This document shows, piece by piece, positions 34,992-43,952 of a stretch of 64,000 bases of DNA. This stretch comes from Flavobacterium sp. IB48 (lineage in GTDB: Bacteria; Bacteroidota; Bacteroidia; Flavobacteriales; Flavobacteriaceae): the NCBI RefSeq assembly GCF_016405855.1, contig NZ_JAEFCA010000001.1, forward strand, positions 1,568,327 through 1,632,326, in the 5' to 3' direction. The notes under the pieces are model-generated. The model was not told where the DNA came from. It did not search any database and saw nothing but the letters and a program-made list of their open reading frames with translations. Each line of letters begins with the position of its first letter. Positions within the stretch are counted from its first letter, which is position 1. The position numbers and the translations under genes are program-made.

Positions 34992-36266
34992 ATGACTTTT
35001 CAAAATACACGCGAATTTGCACGAGAGCTAGATTCGAAAGACGCATTAAACGATTATCAAGAACAATTTATTTTTCCTAAAGTAAATGATAAACGAGTAA
35101 TCTATTTTACTGGAAACTCTTTAGGATTACAACCAAAACGTACCAAAGCTTATATAGATGAAGTAATGAATGATTGGGCAGAGCTAGCTGTCGAAGGTCA
35201 TTTTTATGCTGAAAAACCTTGGTGGGATTATCAAGAAAGATTTGCTGAACCATTGAGTAAAATTGTGGGTGCACTTCCATCAGAAGTTACGGTGATGAAT
35301 ACTTTGACTGTAAATCTTCATTTATTAATGGTTTCTTTTTATCAGCCAAAAGGGAAACGTTATAAAATTATCTGTGAAGAAAAAGCTTTTCCATCAGATC
35401 AATATATGTTTCAAAGTCAGGTGAATTTTCACGGATACAAACCAGAAGATGCAATTGTAGAAATTAAACGTAGAGAAGGAGAACATAATATTCGTCTGGA
35501 AGATGTTTTAGCCAAAATTGAAGAAGTTGGGGATGAATTGGCTTTGGTTTTAATTGGTGGAGTGAACTATTATACAGGGCAAGTTTTTGATATTAAAACC
35601 ATAACTGCTGCAGGACAAAAAGTTGGAGCAAAAGTAGGTTGGGATTTGGCTCACGCTGCTGGAAATATCAAATTAGAACTTCACGATTGGAATGTAGATT
35701 TTGCTGCTTGGTGCAGTTATAAATATATGAATTCGGGTCCAGGAAATGCTTCGGGTTGTTTTGTTCATGAAAAACATCATAACTCAGATTTGCCAAGATT
35801 TGCAGGTTGGTGGGGACACAATAAAGAACGCCGTTTTAAAATGGAACCAACTTTTGATCCAGTTCACGGAGCAGATGGATGGCAGATTAGTAATCTTCCA
35901 GTTCTGTCTTTAGCGCCATATTTAGCTTCAGTAGAAATGTTTGCTGAGGTTGGAATGGATGCATTAATCAAAAAACGTGATCATATTACTTCTTATCTAG
36001 AGTTTATTCTTCATGAAATTGATAAAGAAGTAGAAAGTACTTTTGAAATTATCACGCCTTCAAATCCAGAAGAAAGAGCTTCTCAATTATCGGTATTTTT
36101 GCACGGAGAAGGAAGAGCTTTATTTGATTATTTAATGAAAAACGGAGTTATTACAGATTGGCGTGAACCAAACGTAATTCGTCTGGCGCCTGTTCCTTTG
36201 TATTGTTCTTATGAAGACATGTATGATTTTGGGCAAATTCTAAAAAAAGGGATTTTAGGGAAATAA
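34992..36266 (+). CDS. kynU: Kynureninase
   Basis: Kynureninase splits kynurenine or 3-hydroxykynurenine to (3-hydroxy)anthranilate and alanine with PLP. The 424-residue protein has family length. GWDLAHAAGNIKLELHDW precedes the PLP lysine Lys244 in WCSYKYMNSGPG. GWWGHNKERRFKMEPTF and REPNVIRLAPVPLY are further conserved blocks. Kynurenine 3-monooxygenase is at 50.7 kb, so both belong to Trp breakdown or de novo NAD synthesis, although in different transcripts. Confidence 0.95.
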   Translation: MTFQNTREFARELDSKDALNDYQEQFIFPKVNDKRVIYFTGNSLGLQPKRTKAYIDEVMNDWAELAVEGHFYAEKPWWDYQERFAEPLSKIVGALPSEVTVMNTLTVNLHLLMVSFYQPKGKRYKIICEEKAFPSDQYMFQSQVNFHGYKPEDAIVEIKRREGEHNIRLEDVLAKIEEVGDELALVLIGGVNYYTGQVFDIKTITAAGQKVGAKVGWDLAHAAGNIKLELHDWNVDFAAWCSYKYMNSGPGNASGCFVHEKHHNSDLPRFAGWWGHNKERRFKMEPTFDPVHGADGWQISNLPVLSLAPYLASVEMFAEVGMDALIKKRDHITSYLEFILHEIDKEVESTFEIITPSNPEERASQLSVFLHGEGRALFDYLMKNGVITDWREPNVIRLAPVPLYCSYEDMYDFGQILKKGILGK

Positions 36267-36282
36267 AAAATAATTTGGCAAT

Positions 36283-36298
36283 CCCGATAGCTATCGGG
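36283..36298. repeat. Perfect 16-base palindrome
   Basis: CCCGATAGCTATCGGG is its own reverse complement and lies just after kynU. The word ATCGGG also occurs inside the repeat at 11990-12107. Confidence 0.6.
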
Positions 36299-36320
36299 GG
36301 CGAAGGCGCAAAGTTTTTTG

Positions 36321-36342
36321 AAGCCACAGATTAAAAGGATTA
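36321..36342. repeat. Single arm of the AGCCACAGATTAA repeat
   Basis: AAGCCACAGATTAAAAGGAT matches the arm at 9272-9293 with one change. No second arm is nearby, so it looks like a remnant. Confidence 0.55.
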
Positions 36343-36359
36343 AAAAAGATTTTTTTCTC

Positions 36360-36486
36360 AATAGCCTTCAGCTTTAGCTGGGGGTATTAAAGATGAAGTT
36401 AAAGGGGCTTTAGCCAAACTAGTGCAGTTTGACTAAAGTCTTTTTCTTTTGATTACTTTTTCATCCAGCTAAAGCTGAACGCTATT
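36360..36486. repeat. Nested inverted repeats between kynU and a lipoprotein gene
   Basis: Outer arms AATAGC-CTT-CAGCTTTAGCTGG (36360-36381) and CCAGCTAAAGCTG-AAC-GCTATT (36465-36486) match in both blocks, flanking an unmatched triplet. An inner hairpin pairs GGCTTTAGCCAAACT (36406-36420) with AGTTTGACTAAAGTC (36426-36440) with two wobble pairs. The rest of the gap up to 36675 holds no gene. Confidence 0.7.
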
Positions 36487-36675
36487 AAATTTAAAAGATA
36501 TAAAACTTTGCGTCTTCGCGCCTTTGTGAGATTAATTTCATTCAGCTTGAAAACTAAAACGCAGTGAGAAACCTCAAAAACTTCAAATCTTATAAACTTT
36601 CCAAAAAATTCTGTAATAATCATTATAGCAGATATTAAGAACTTTGTAATGTATAATTTTTTAAAACTTATGATC

Positions 36676-37110
36676 ATGAAAGGCTTATATATTTTATTAA
36701 CCGTGATATTTTTAACTTCTTGCCAAAATCAGAGCAAAGAAGATGTAAATAAAGCCAAGCAAGCCAGCATTGATTCAATGAAAGTTGAAATTAACAAACA
36801 GCGTGTTATCGATTCGATGAAGACTGAAATGGCGAAATTAAATGAGGAGAAAATCGAAGCTCAAAAAGAAAAAGTTATAGTAGTACATCAACAAGCAAAT
36901 AGTGCAGCAGCGCCGGCGGCGACACCTAAAAAGAAAGGCTGGAGTGCAACGGCTAAAGGTGCTGTAATTGGTGCAGGAGTTGGTGCAGCAACTGGAGCAA
37001 TTGTCAGTAAGAAAAAAGGCGAAGGCGCCATTATTGGTGGTTTAGCTGGAGCTGCAGTCGGAACTGGAACTGGAGCTGTTATTGATAGCAAAAACAAGAA
37101 GAAAGAATAA
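36676..37110 (+). CDS. Lipoprotein with glycine-zipper domain
   Basis: The ATG at 36676 is chosen because it starts a lipoprotein signal directly (MKGLYILLTVIFLTSC, Cys16); upstream in-frame starts would add a poor leader. Of 144 residues, a charged, coiled-coil-like part (about 20-75) is followed by a Gly/Ala-rich YMGG-type glycine zipper (about 90-135, KGAVIGAGVGAATGAIV and AIIGGLAGAAVGTGTGAVI). The zipper probably packs in a membrane. Such proteins occur in stress-related envelope systems; the function of this one is not known. Confidence 0.7.
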   Translation: MKGLYILLTVIFLTSCQNQSKEDVNKAKQASIDSMKVEINKQRVIDSMKTEMAKLNEEKIEAQKEKVIVVHQQANSAAAPAATPKKKGWSATAKGAVIGAGVGAATGAIVSKKKGEGAIIGGLAGAAVGTGTGAVIDSKNKKKE

Positions 37111-37167
37111 TTGTATTTTAGAAATAAAAACAAACCCCAAATTAGAAATAATTTGGGGTTTTCAATT

Positions 37168-38964
37168 TTAAACCAACTCTGAAACGGGAATTTTAATACC
37201 AACTAATTCTGATTTACAAAAATCGAGTTGCTCTATATGACCTTTAAAGACTGTTGTCGATTCAAATAAATTTTTATAATATTCAATTCCATCTAACAGA
37301 TTAGATTTAAAAGAATTCCATTTTTTAAGTTGAGCTGTTGTAAGTTCTCCAGAAACAGATTGAATTTCGTTTCTAAAATAAGTGACATACATTTTAAGCT
37401 CTTTTATAAACAAGTTTGGGCGCTCGGTTCTAATGATCGATTTTCCTTGATAAATATGATGAATCATATCTTTTAAAGAAACTTCTTGATCAAAATAAGC
37501 TAAGTTTGGGCCTGGACAAATTACAACGCCTTGCGCTTGACCTTTTATTTTTATATCATTTTCTAGATAAGAAGCATTGGCCAGACCAACACATAAACAT
37601 GATTTTTCGGTGATTTTGATTTTACTCTTCTCAAATTCATCATTAGATATTGAATCCTTTTTTGCTTCTAATTCTTCCAGTTTAATATCCTGATATTTTT
37701 TTGATGCCGTGCAAATTCCATGTGGATCGTATTCTTTACTTAAAGCTAAAAATTTCTTCGGACATGAACTGCCTGCTTTATTTTCGTGAATTCGTTTTTG
37801 TTTTAAGAATTCGTTTGTAGTTCCTTTCAAAGTGTTGAATGGAACTCCCAAAGGTGAAATATTACTTAAGTAAAAATCATCTTCTTTGGCTTTCATCAAT
37901 AAATTACGAGTTTCTTGATCTACTGATGTTGCTTCGGGAACTAATAAAAATGGCGAACCCCAACCTACAGAATCAACATTATATTCGTCTAGTAAAAACT
38001 CATGTTCTGCTGCTGTTCCAACTCCGCCTTGAACGGTAATTTTTAATTCTAAAGGATTTTCAGGAATAGGCTGATTTTTTGCCTGTAAAGCTTTAATCAT
38101 TAATTCGTGGGCAGATTGTATCAATTGATCTTTTTTCTGCTTGAATTCCTCTAAAATGGTACCTAATAAGAGCCCGTCAGTTGCAAAGGCATGTCCGCCA
38201 CAATTTAATCCCGATTCAATTCGATATTCAGAAACCCAAAGTCCTTTTTTTGCTAAGAAATTTCCCTGAATCATAGCCGATCTAAAATCGCTTACTTTTA
38301 AGATGATTTTCTTCTTTAGTTCATTATTTTCATTTGGAAAAAAATCTTTGAAGTTTTCAAAATAACCAAACAATCTCGGATTCATTCCTGCAGAAAGTAC
38401 AACAGAAGATTCCAAATTACTATTTGCAAAACCTCTTAAAGCGGCATGAGCATCATTAAATTCAATTGGAAGCTGTTCATTTTTGATGAAATTATCCTTG
38501 TCCAATTTTGTCATGATATTCACATCGATTTCACCAGGAAAAAGATGTGTTTCAATGTAATTTTGAATGTTTTCTTTAAAAGCAATTCCATCATCTAATA
38601 AATTCTGAAATCCTTTTTTAATATCAGAAGTATTTGGCAGCATCGATACGAAATTTTCTAAAGCCGTTTTGCTTTCTGCCAATTCTGTTTTGAAGTTTTC
38701 GAATTTCTCTTTTACAATTTTATCGACTAAATTTAAATAAGAGGTAATTCTCTCAGCACGGTAATCATGAAATTTTTGAGTGATTTCTTCGTAAGGAATG
38801 TTGAATTTTGTGCTGTAAAAATTACGCATCTTTTCAATTAAATCATCGTCTGCGAGAGCCACAACCGATGAAATTCCATACTGCGCGACTCTAATCGGAC
38901 TATCTATCGTATAAGCCAATCCCATTACCGGAATATGAAAAGTATGCAGATTTTTTTTTGTCAT
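37168..38964 (-). CDS. Uncharacterised 598-residue cysteine-motif protein
   Basis: No named family is recognised with confidence. The start, HIPVMGLAYTIDSPIRVAQY with GISSVVALADDDLIE, and the block VQGGVGTAAEHEFLLDEYNV (311-330) recall (beta/alpha)8 flavoenzymes of the nitronate monooxygenase type. A long helical insertion (about 50-190) is unusual. Six Cys stand in conserved-looking contexts: NCGGHAF (Cys255), SCPKKF (401), GICTASKKY (418), SCLCVGL (456 and 458) and VICPGPNLAYF (483). This suggests a metal or Fe-S site. There is no signal peptide, so it is probably cytoplasmic. It stands alone, convergent with the glycine-zipper gene. Confidence 0.6.
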   Translation of the reverse strand: MTKKNLHTFHIPVMGLAYTIDSPIRVAQYGISSVVALADDDLIEKMRNFYSTKFNIPYEEITQKFHDYRAERITSYLNLVDKIVKEKFENFKTELAESKTALENFVSMLPNTSDIKKGFQNLLDDGIAFKENIQNYIETHLFPGEIDVNIMTKLDKDNFIKNEQLPIEFNDAHAALRGFANSNLESSVVLSAGMNPRLFGYFENFKDFFPNENNELKKKIILKVSDFRSAMIQGNFLAKKGLWVSEYRIESGLNCGGHAFATDGLLLGTILEEFKQKKDQLIQSAHELMIKALQAKNQPIPENPLELKITVQGGVGTAAEHEFLLDEYNVDSVGWGSPFLLVPEATSVDQETRNLLMKAKEDDFYLSNISPLGVPFNTLKGTTNEFLKQKRIHENKAGSSCPKKFLALSKEYDPHGICTASKKYQDIKLEELEAKKDSISNDEFEKSKIKITEKSCLCVGLANASYLENDIKIKGQAQGVVICPGPNLAYFDQEVSLKDMIHHIYQGKSIIRTERPNLFIKELKMYVTYFRNEIQSVSGELTTAQLKKWNSFKSNLLDGIEYYKNLFESTTVFKGHIEQLDFCKSELVGIKIPVSELV

Positions 38965-39069
38965 TTGTATTCGGATTAAAATAGAAGCAAATGAAAAAAA
39001 ATATTTCCTCCTAAAACCTGATAAATGTCAGGTTTGAAAGGGATTGCGGATACTGCAAAAAGATTGCTG

Positions 39070-39146
39070 CGAATTGCACAAATTTTCTCGAATTTTTCTT
39101 TTTTTCACAATACGGATAAAAAATTAGTGTCAATTTGTGCAATTCG
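39070..39146. repeat. Inverted repeat, CGAATTGCACAAATT type
   Basis: CGAATTGCACAAATT (39070-39084) is matched exactly by AATTTGTGCAATTCG (39132-39146). GTGGC follows the right arm, which links it to the GCCAC-AATT family at 2638 and 16786. Confidence 0.7.
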
Positions 39147-39164
39147 TGGCTAAAGAATAATATC

Positions 39165-40721
39165 CTAAATCAAAATCTTTTTCAAAGATTCTGCAATACT
39201 TCTCCATAAAAGGTTGTAGAACGATCTGTCTTGAAGTCTTTCTACTTCGATTTCTGCAGTTTTGGCTCCGTCTTTCGAATCGTTTTTTACCAGTAAATTA
39301 GCAACAGCCGTTTTAAGTTTTGCCTCTTTTTCAGGATTTTTCTTTTTGTATAATTTGACTTTCAGATCTTCATAATCTAAAGAGGCATTTCCTTTCGATC
39401 CGTTGTCGTTTCCATAAAAATTAAAACGGTATTTATTGAAAGTTCCGGTAAAAGTACTGTTGATATAGGGTTTAGTGAATCTTGTCATAGCTCCAACATC
39501 AAAATTTGAAATCACACCTTGAATATGAAATCCGTCACTTTTGTCTAAAACATTAAAACTCCAATCGACATCAAGAGGGGAATTTTTCATGAAAATGCAT
39601 TTGACTTTGATTTTTACATCATCTGTTTTTTTCAAACCAAGACCACTTCTCAAATTAGTTGCTTGCAGATTGAATTTATCGAAAGTTAAAACTCCCGGAC
39701 CTTTAGCAAAATCGAGTTCTTCTTCGTAAACCAATTTCGATTTCAAAACTTGTAAAGTGTCAACTTGAAGCGGAAATTTTAGATTTCGCAATAAATGATT
39801 GTACAGATATTTTTTGCTTGGATCGTCTTTCAACATTTTTCCGCGGTAAATATTAGCATCAAAATGGTGAATGACCAGTGAATTCGCTTTGAAATAAAAC
39901 TGGTTATTTTTGAAACCCCAGTCCATTTTTGCGACTTGAGCCGAATCGAATTTTAAATTGTAAATATCTTTTTCTTTTTCAAGACGTTTTAGAAATTCTC
40001 TACGCTCAAATTGAGGAAGATTAGAGAAATTATTAATCTTTAAGAAATTCTTTTCGGTGCTTATTTTTCCAATATTGATGTAATAAAAACCATTTGGTCT
40101 GTAAAACAAACTGTCGCAAACGAGAGCGTATTTTTTATATTGAATCGGAATTTTTTCTTTTAAAGTAGCATCGGTAATTAAAATGCCTTCCAGTTTTAAA
40201 AGTATTTTTTTTATACTAAAAATCGGTTTATCTGTATCTAAAGAAACAACATCAACCGATCCTTCGTTGAGGTAAATATTAGAAACTGCAATAATTTTTC
40301 GAAACGGATCAATAATTTCTTTTTCAATGCTTTTGCTGTTATTGATTAATTTTTCGCCTTTTTTGTATAAAATGATTCGCGGTTTATTGATAATTATACT
40401 TTCTGCCTGAATGATATCGCGAAAAGCCAAATCCCAAATATTGAAATGTTTTATAGTGATAGATTCAATTTTAGAAAAAAGTCCATTTTTGCTGTCTTTC
40501 GGTTCATTTTTCGGACTAACCAATAAAGTCTGTGCGTTAATATTTCTAGAAAAAAGAGAGACTTCAATTTTTTCGTAATTGATATTATAAGCCGTTTTGT
40601 TTTTTTCGTGAATAATAATCGGAAGTTGTTTTTTGATCCAATAATTCAAGCCAACATTCGCAAGAATTACAATTGCAAACAGAGAAATTACAACAATCGC
40701 TATTTTTTTATAGATTGACAT
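39165..40721 (-). CDS. AsmA/DUF748-like membrane-anchored protein
   Basis: This 518-residue protein has one N-terminal membrane helix (about 7-27) followed by a long beta-rich periplasmic part. The layout (helix, then YEKIEVSLFSRNINAQTLLV and repeated strand pairs) resembles AsmA-like or DUF748 proteins, which are thought to bridge the envelope for lipid traffic. The similarity is at the level of pattern, so the family is tentative. It diverges from the penicillin acylase gene across a 109-base gap that should contain both promoters. Confidence 0.55.
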   Translation of the reverse strand: MSIYKKIAIVVISLFAIVILANVGLNYWIKKQLPIIIHEKNKTAYNINYEKIEVSLFSRNINAQTLLVSPKNEPKDSKNGLFSKIESITIKHFNIWDLAFRDIIQAESIIINKPRIILYKKGEKLINNSKSIEKEIIDPFRKIIAVSNIYLNEGSVDVVSLDTDKPIFSIKKILLKLEGILITDATLKEKIPIQYKKYALVCDSLFYRPNGFYYINIGKISTEKNFLKINNFSNLPQFERREFLKRLEKEKDIYNLKFDSAQVAKMDWGFKNNQFYFKANSLVIHHFDANIYRGKMLKDDPSKKYLYNHLLRNLKFPLQVDTLQVLKSKLVYEEELDFAKGPGVLTFDKFNLQATNLRSGLGLKKTDDVKIKVKCIFMKNSPLDVDWSFNVLDKSDGFHIQGVISNFDVGAMTRFTKPYINSTFTGTFNKYRFNFYGNDNGSKGNASLDYEDLKVKLYKKKNPEKEAKLKTAVANLLVKNDSKDGAKTAEIEVERLQDRSFYNLLWRSIAESLKKILI

Positions 40722-40830
40722 TTATAGTATTAATTTTAAATACATAAATTTAGACTTTAAAAGAGCTTTGTTTCTTATAAAATTTTACAGAAAAGTTATA
40801 TCATTTTGAATTTTTATCCTTTTTTAGAAT

Positions 40831-43221
40831 ATGAGAATAATTAAAAAAATCTTGTTAACCGTATTGGTTCTTGTGGTGATTCTTGCGATTGGTTTGTGTG
40901 CTTATATTTTTCATTTAAAACCGAAATATGAAGGTTCAGTACAATTAAAAAATCTCGAAAAAGAAACCACGGTCTATTTTGATGATTTTGGAGTGCCTCA
41001 TATTTATGCAGATTCTGAAAAAGATGCGATGACCGCCTTAGGTTATGTACATGCGCAGGAAAGATTATGGCAAATGGAATTGTTACGCCGAATTGCTCCA
41101 GGACGTCTTTCTGAAATTTTTGGAGGTGTCGCGCTTAAAAACGATAAGTTTTTTGCGGGAATCGGAATCGAAGAAGCTTCGGCAAAAGCCATTGCAAAAT
41201 TGGATAAAAACAGCGAAAGTTATAAATTGACTCAAGCGTATTTAGATGGAATCAATCAATATCTAGAAGAAGGAGTAACGCCAATCGAGTTTACTTTGGT
41301 GGGTGTAAAGAAGCAAAAATTTACTATAAAAGATGTTTATAATATTTTTGGATATATGTCTTTCAGTTTTGCCATGGCACAGAAAACAGATCCGTTATTG
41401 ACCGATATAAAAAATAAATATGGAGCCACTTATTTGAAAGATTTAGGAATTGAAGGAGAATTTAATAATACAAGAATTAAAATCTCAAAAGAGAAAACGG
41501 AAGAGTATACTGAGATTTCAAAATCTATAACTGCCATGTTGGATCAATCTCCAATTCCTCCATTTGTTGGAAGTAATAGCTGGGTTGTTGGGCCACATAA
41601 ATCAAAAACGGGAAAAGTTATTTTTGCTAATGATCCGCATATTGGATTTTCGCAGCCTGCAACTTGGTATGAAGCGCATATTGTAACACCAAAACATGAA
41701 TTGTACGGCTGTTATTTGGCAGGAACTCCGTTCCCGCTTTTGGCACATAACAGAGATTATGCATATGGTTTGACCATGTTTGAAAATGATGACATCGATT
41801 TTTATCAAGAAAAAAATAAAGCAAACGATGTTTCGCAATATCAAACGCCAACTGGTTTCGATAAATATGAAATCAGAAAAAAAACGATAAAAGTAAAAGA
41901 TTCTTCGGATGTTGTCTTGACGGTTAAAATTACTCGCCACGGACCAATTATGAATGATTTTATAGATCGTTTAGATAAGAAAAATCCAATTGCAATGTCG
42001 TGGACTTATACTAGAGAACCAATCTTGATTCTAGACGCTGCTTACGGACTTTCGCATGCCAAAAATACAAACGAATTTAAAAAGGCTGTGTCTTTAATTG
42101 CAGCGCCAGGATTAAACGTAATGTATGGTGATGCAAAAGGTAATGTAGCTTGGTGGGCAAGTGGAAAATTATATAGACATAATGAAGGCGTTAATACGCA
42201 TTTGATTCTAGACGGTTCAAGCGGAAAAGACGATATTACGAAGTTTTTAGATTTCGAAAAAAATCCATCAGCAGAAAATCCAGCATGGGGATATGTTTAT
42301 TCGGCCAATAATCAGCCAGAAGCTATTGATAATGGTTATTTGTATCCAGGATATTATTTGCCAGAAGATCGCGCTAAAAGAATTTCAGGAATTCTAGATG
42401 CAAAATCTGATTGGGATAAAGAAGCCATCAGTAAAATGATTTATGATAATACTTCTGATGTTGCTGTTGAAACGACAAAAAATTTAATTGCAACTTTAGA
42501 TAATAAACCGCTTTCGAATAACGAAAAAGAAGTCTTGAACGTTTTAAAATCTTGGAAAGGAACAACCAATTTAGAAGATGTTGCGCCAACGATTTACAAC
42601 AAATGGATTTATCTATACCTAAAAAATACATTTGAAGATGAAATGGGAAAAGATAATTTCAATTTATTCTTGGGAATTTCTCTTGGTAAACAAGTTATTG
42701 CCAATCAGATAAAAAATGAAAATTCGGTTTGGTGGGATAATATCAAAACGAAAAATGTAAAAGAAACTAGAACCGAGATTGTTTCGAAATCATTTCATGA
42801 TGCTGTTATTGCTTTACAAAATCAGTTAGGGCAAAATATTTCAGAATGGAATTGGGGAAAAGTGCATACAGTAGAACATGAACATCCATTAGGAAAAGTC
42901 AAAGCACTTCGCGGATTATTTAATGTTGGGCCTTTTAATTCTCCTGGTTCAAATGAAGTGATTAATAATTTATTTTTCGGATTTAATGACGAAGGAAAAT
43001 ATTATACCAAAGGCGGACCTTCAACAAGAAGAATTGTTGATTTTTCCGATGTAGAAAACAGTTGGAGTATTTTGCCGACAGGACAATCTGGAAATCCTTT
43101 CAGTAAACATTATAGCGATCAAGCTGAAATGTACAACGAAGGAAAGTTCAGAAAAATGAAATTGAACAAAGAAGAGATTATAAAAACTTCTACTAAATTG
43201 GTTTTAAAACCGAAGAATTAA
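40831..43221 (+). CDS. Penicillin acylase family N-terminal-nucleophile hydrolase
   Basis: This 796-residue protein has an N-terminal anchor (about 5-27). The alpha part contains FDDFGVPHIYADSEKDAMTA and LGYVHAQERLWQMELLRR. The autocatalytic site PFVGSNSWVVGPHKSKTG has Ser248 as the expected new N-terminus and nucleophile, and FANDPHIGF follows. Members cleave amide bonds such as penicillin, cephalosporins or acyl-homoserine lactones; the natural substrate here is unknown. The C-terminal part includes PGSNEVINN and GPSTRRIVDFSD. Location periplasmic, membrane-attached. Confidence 0.92.
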   Translation: MRIIKKILLTVLVLVVILAIGLCAYIFHLKPKYEGSVQLKNLEKETTVYFDDFGVPHIYADSEKDAMTALGYVHAQERLWQMELLRRIAPGRLSEIFGGVALKNDKFFAGIGIEEASAKAIAKLDKNSESYKLTQAYLDGINQYLEEGVTPIEFTLVGVKKQKFTIKDVYNIFGYMSFSFAMAQKTDPLLTDIKNKYGATYLKDLGIEGEFNNTRIKISKEKTEEYTEISKSITAMLDQSPIPPFVGSNSWVVGPHKSKTGKVIFANDPHIGFSQPATWYEAHIVTPKHELYGCYLAGTPFPLLAHNRDYAYGLTMFENDDIDFYQEKNKANDVSQYQTPTGFDKYEIRKKTIKVKDSSDVVLTVKITRHGPIMNDFIDRLDKKNPIAMSWTYTREPILILDAAYGLSHAKNTNEFKKAVSLIAAPGLNVMYGDAKGNVAWWASGKLYRHNEGVNTHLILDGSSGKDDITKFLDFEKNPSAENPAWGYVYSANNQPEAIDNGYLYPGYYLPEDRAKRISGILDAKSDWDKEAISKMIYDNTSDVAVETTKNLIATLDNKPLSNNEKEVLNVLKSWKGTTNLEDVAPTIYNKWIYLYLKNTFEDEMGKDNFNLFLGISLGKQVIANQIKNENSVWWDNIKTKNVKETRTEIVSKSFHDAVIALQNQLGQNISEWNWGKVHTVEHEHPLGKVKALRGLFNVGPFNSPGSNEVINNLFFGFNDEGKYYTKGGPSTRRIVDFSDVENSWSILPTGQSGNPFSKHYSDQAEMYNEGKFRKMKLNKEEIIKTSTKLVLKPKN

Positions 43222-43262
43222 ATTTTATTTCAGGTTTCAGATTTCAAATCATAGGTTCGATA

Positions 43263-43295
43263 ATCTTTGTCAAAGTTTCAAACTTTGACAAAGAT
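43263..43295. repeat. Perfect palindrome with 16-base arms
   Basis: ATCTTTGTCAAAGTTT (43263-43278) and AAACTTTGACAAAGAT (43280-43295) pair exactly around a single C. It lies after the acylase gene, without a T-tract, so it is a dispersed repeat or an RNA-protecting hairpin. Confidence 0.7.
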
Positions 43296-43346
43296 CTGTT
43301 TGCAAATAAAAAACTTTGAACCTTTGTCTCTTTGTCTCTCTAAACC

Positions 43347-43790
43347 TTACTTCAAAAGATATTTTCCCTTAACAATATCATTAGCAAAAATGTTCAGATT
43401 ATTAGAAAGAACTTTACTTGTCGTCATGAAATTTTGAGATTGATAAGCCGTGTCTTTTTCGTAAGCTTTTAAAATAGTTTCCAATTCGACTTCATTGTGT
43501 CTAGCAAAAATATTATAAATCGCATCTCTGAAATTTTTATAATTTATGCTTTCAGTAATTTCCATTGCTTTTTGATCGTTCCAGCCTTCTTTTGCAGAAG
43601 CTTCATTTATTTTCACTAAGCAAAAATCAATTACATAATTTTTATAATGAGCAGCTTCGATAATTTTATCAATTATAATTTTATTTTGCTGGGTTGGCAT
43701 CAATGGCTGATTGTTTTGCGAGAAAGATTTAGAAGAAATAAAAAGGCATAGCAATACAGAAAGAAAACTGTAGTTTTTTAGATTTTTCAT
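43347..43790 (-). CDS. Secreted protein of unknown function
   Basis: This 147-residue protein has a signal peptide of about 25 residues (hydrophobic LSVLLCLFISSKSFSQ). The mature part is helical and charged, containing MEITESINYKNFRDAIYNIF. No family is recognised. It lies convergent to the acylase gene, and its own upstream space holds the terminator of the serine hydrolase. Confidence 0.6.
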   Translation of the reverse strand: MKNLKNYSFLSVLLCLFISSKSFSQNNQPLMPTQQNKIIIDKIIEAAHYKNYVIDFCLVKINEASAKEGWNDQKAMEITESINYKNFRDAIYNIFARHNEVELETILKAYEKDTAYQSQNFMTTSKVLSNNLNIFANDIVKGKYLLK

Positions 43791-43876
43791 AGGTTATTCA
43801 GTTGTTTTGGGTAGGGCTAAAATAGTATTTTAAAAAATAAATTGCCAAATTTGAGTGTTCCAAGTTGTAACAAAAA

Positions 43877-43915
43877 ACTCCGATAAAATAGATTTTGATT
43901 CTACTTTATCGGAGT
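43877..43915 (-). terminator. Terminator of the serine hydrolase gene
   Basis: ACTCCGATAAA (43877-43887) pairs with TTTATCGGAGT (43905-43915). On the minus strand a run of T follows the stem. Confidence 0.85.
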
Positions 43916-43952
43916 CGTTTGAGAATTTTTTTTAGATAAAAGTATTCTCAGT

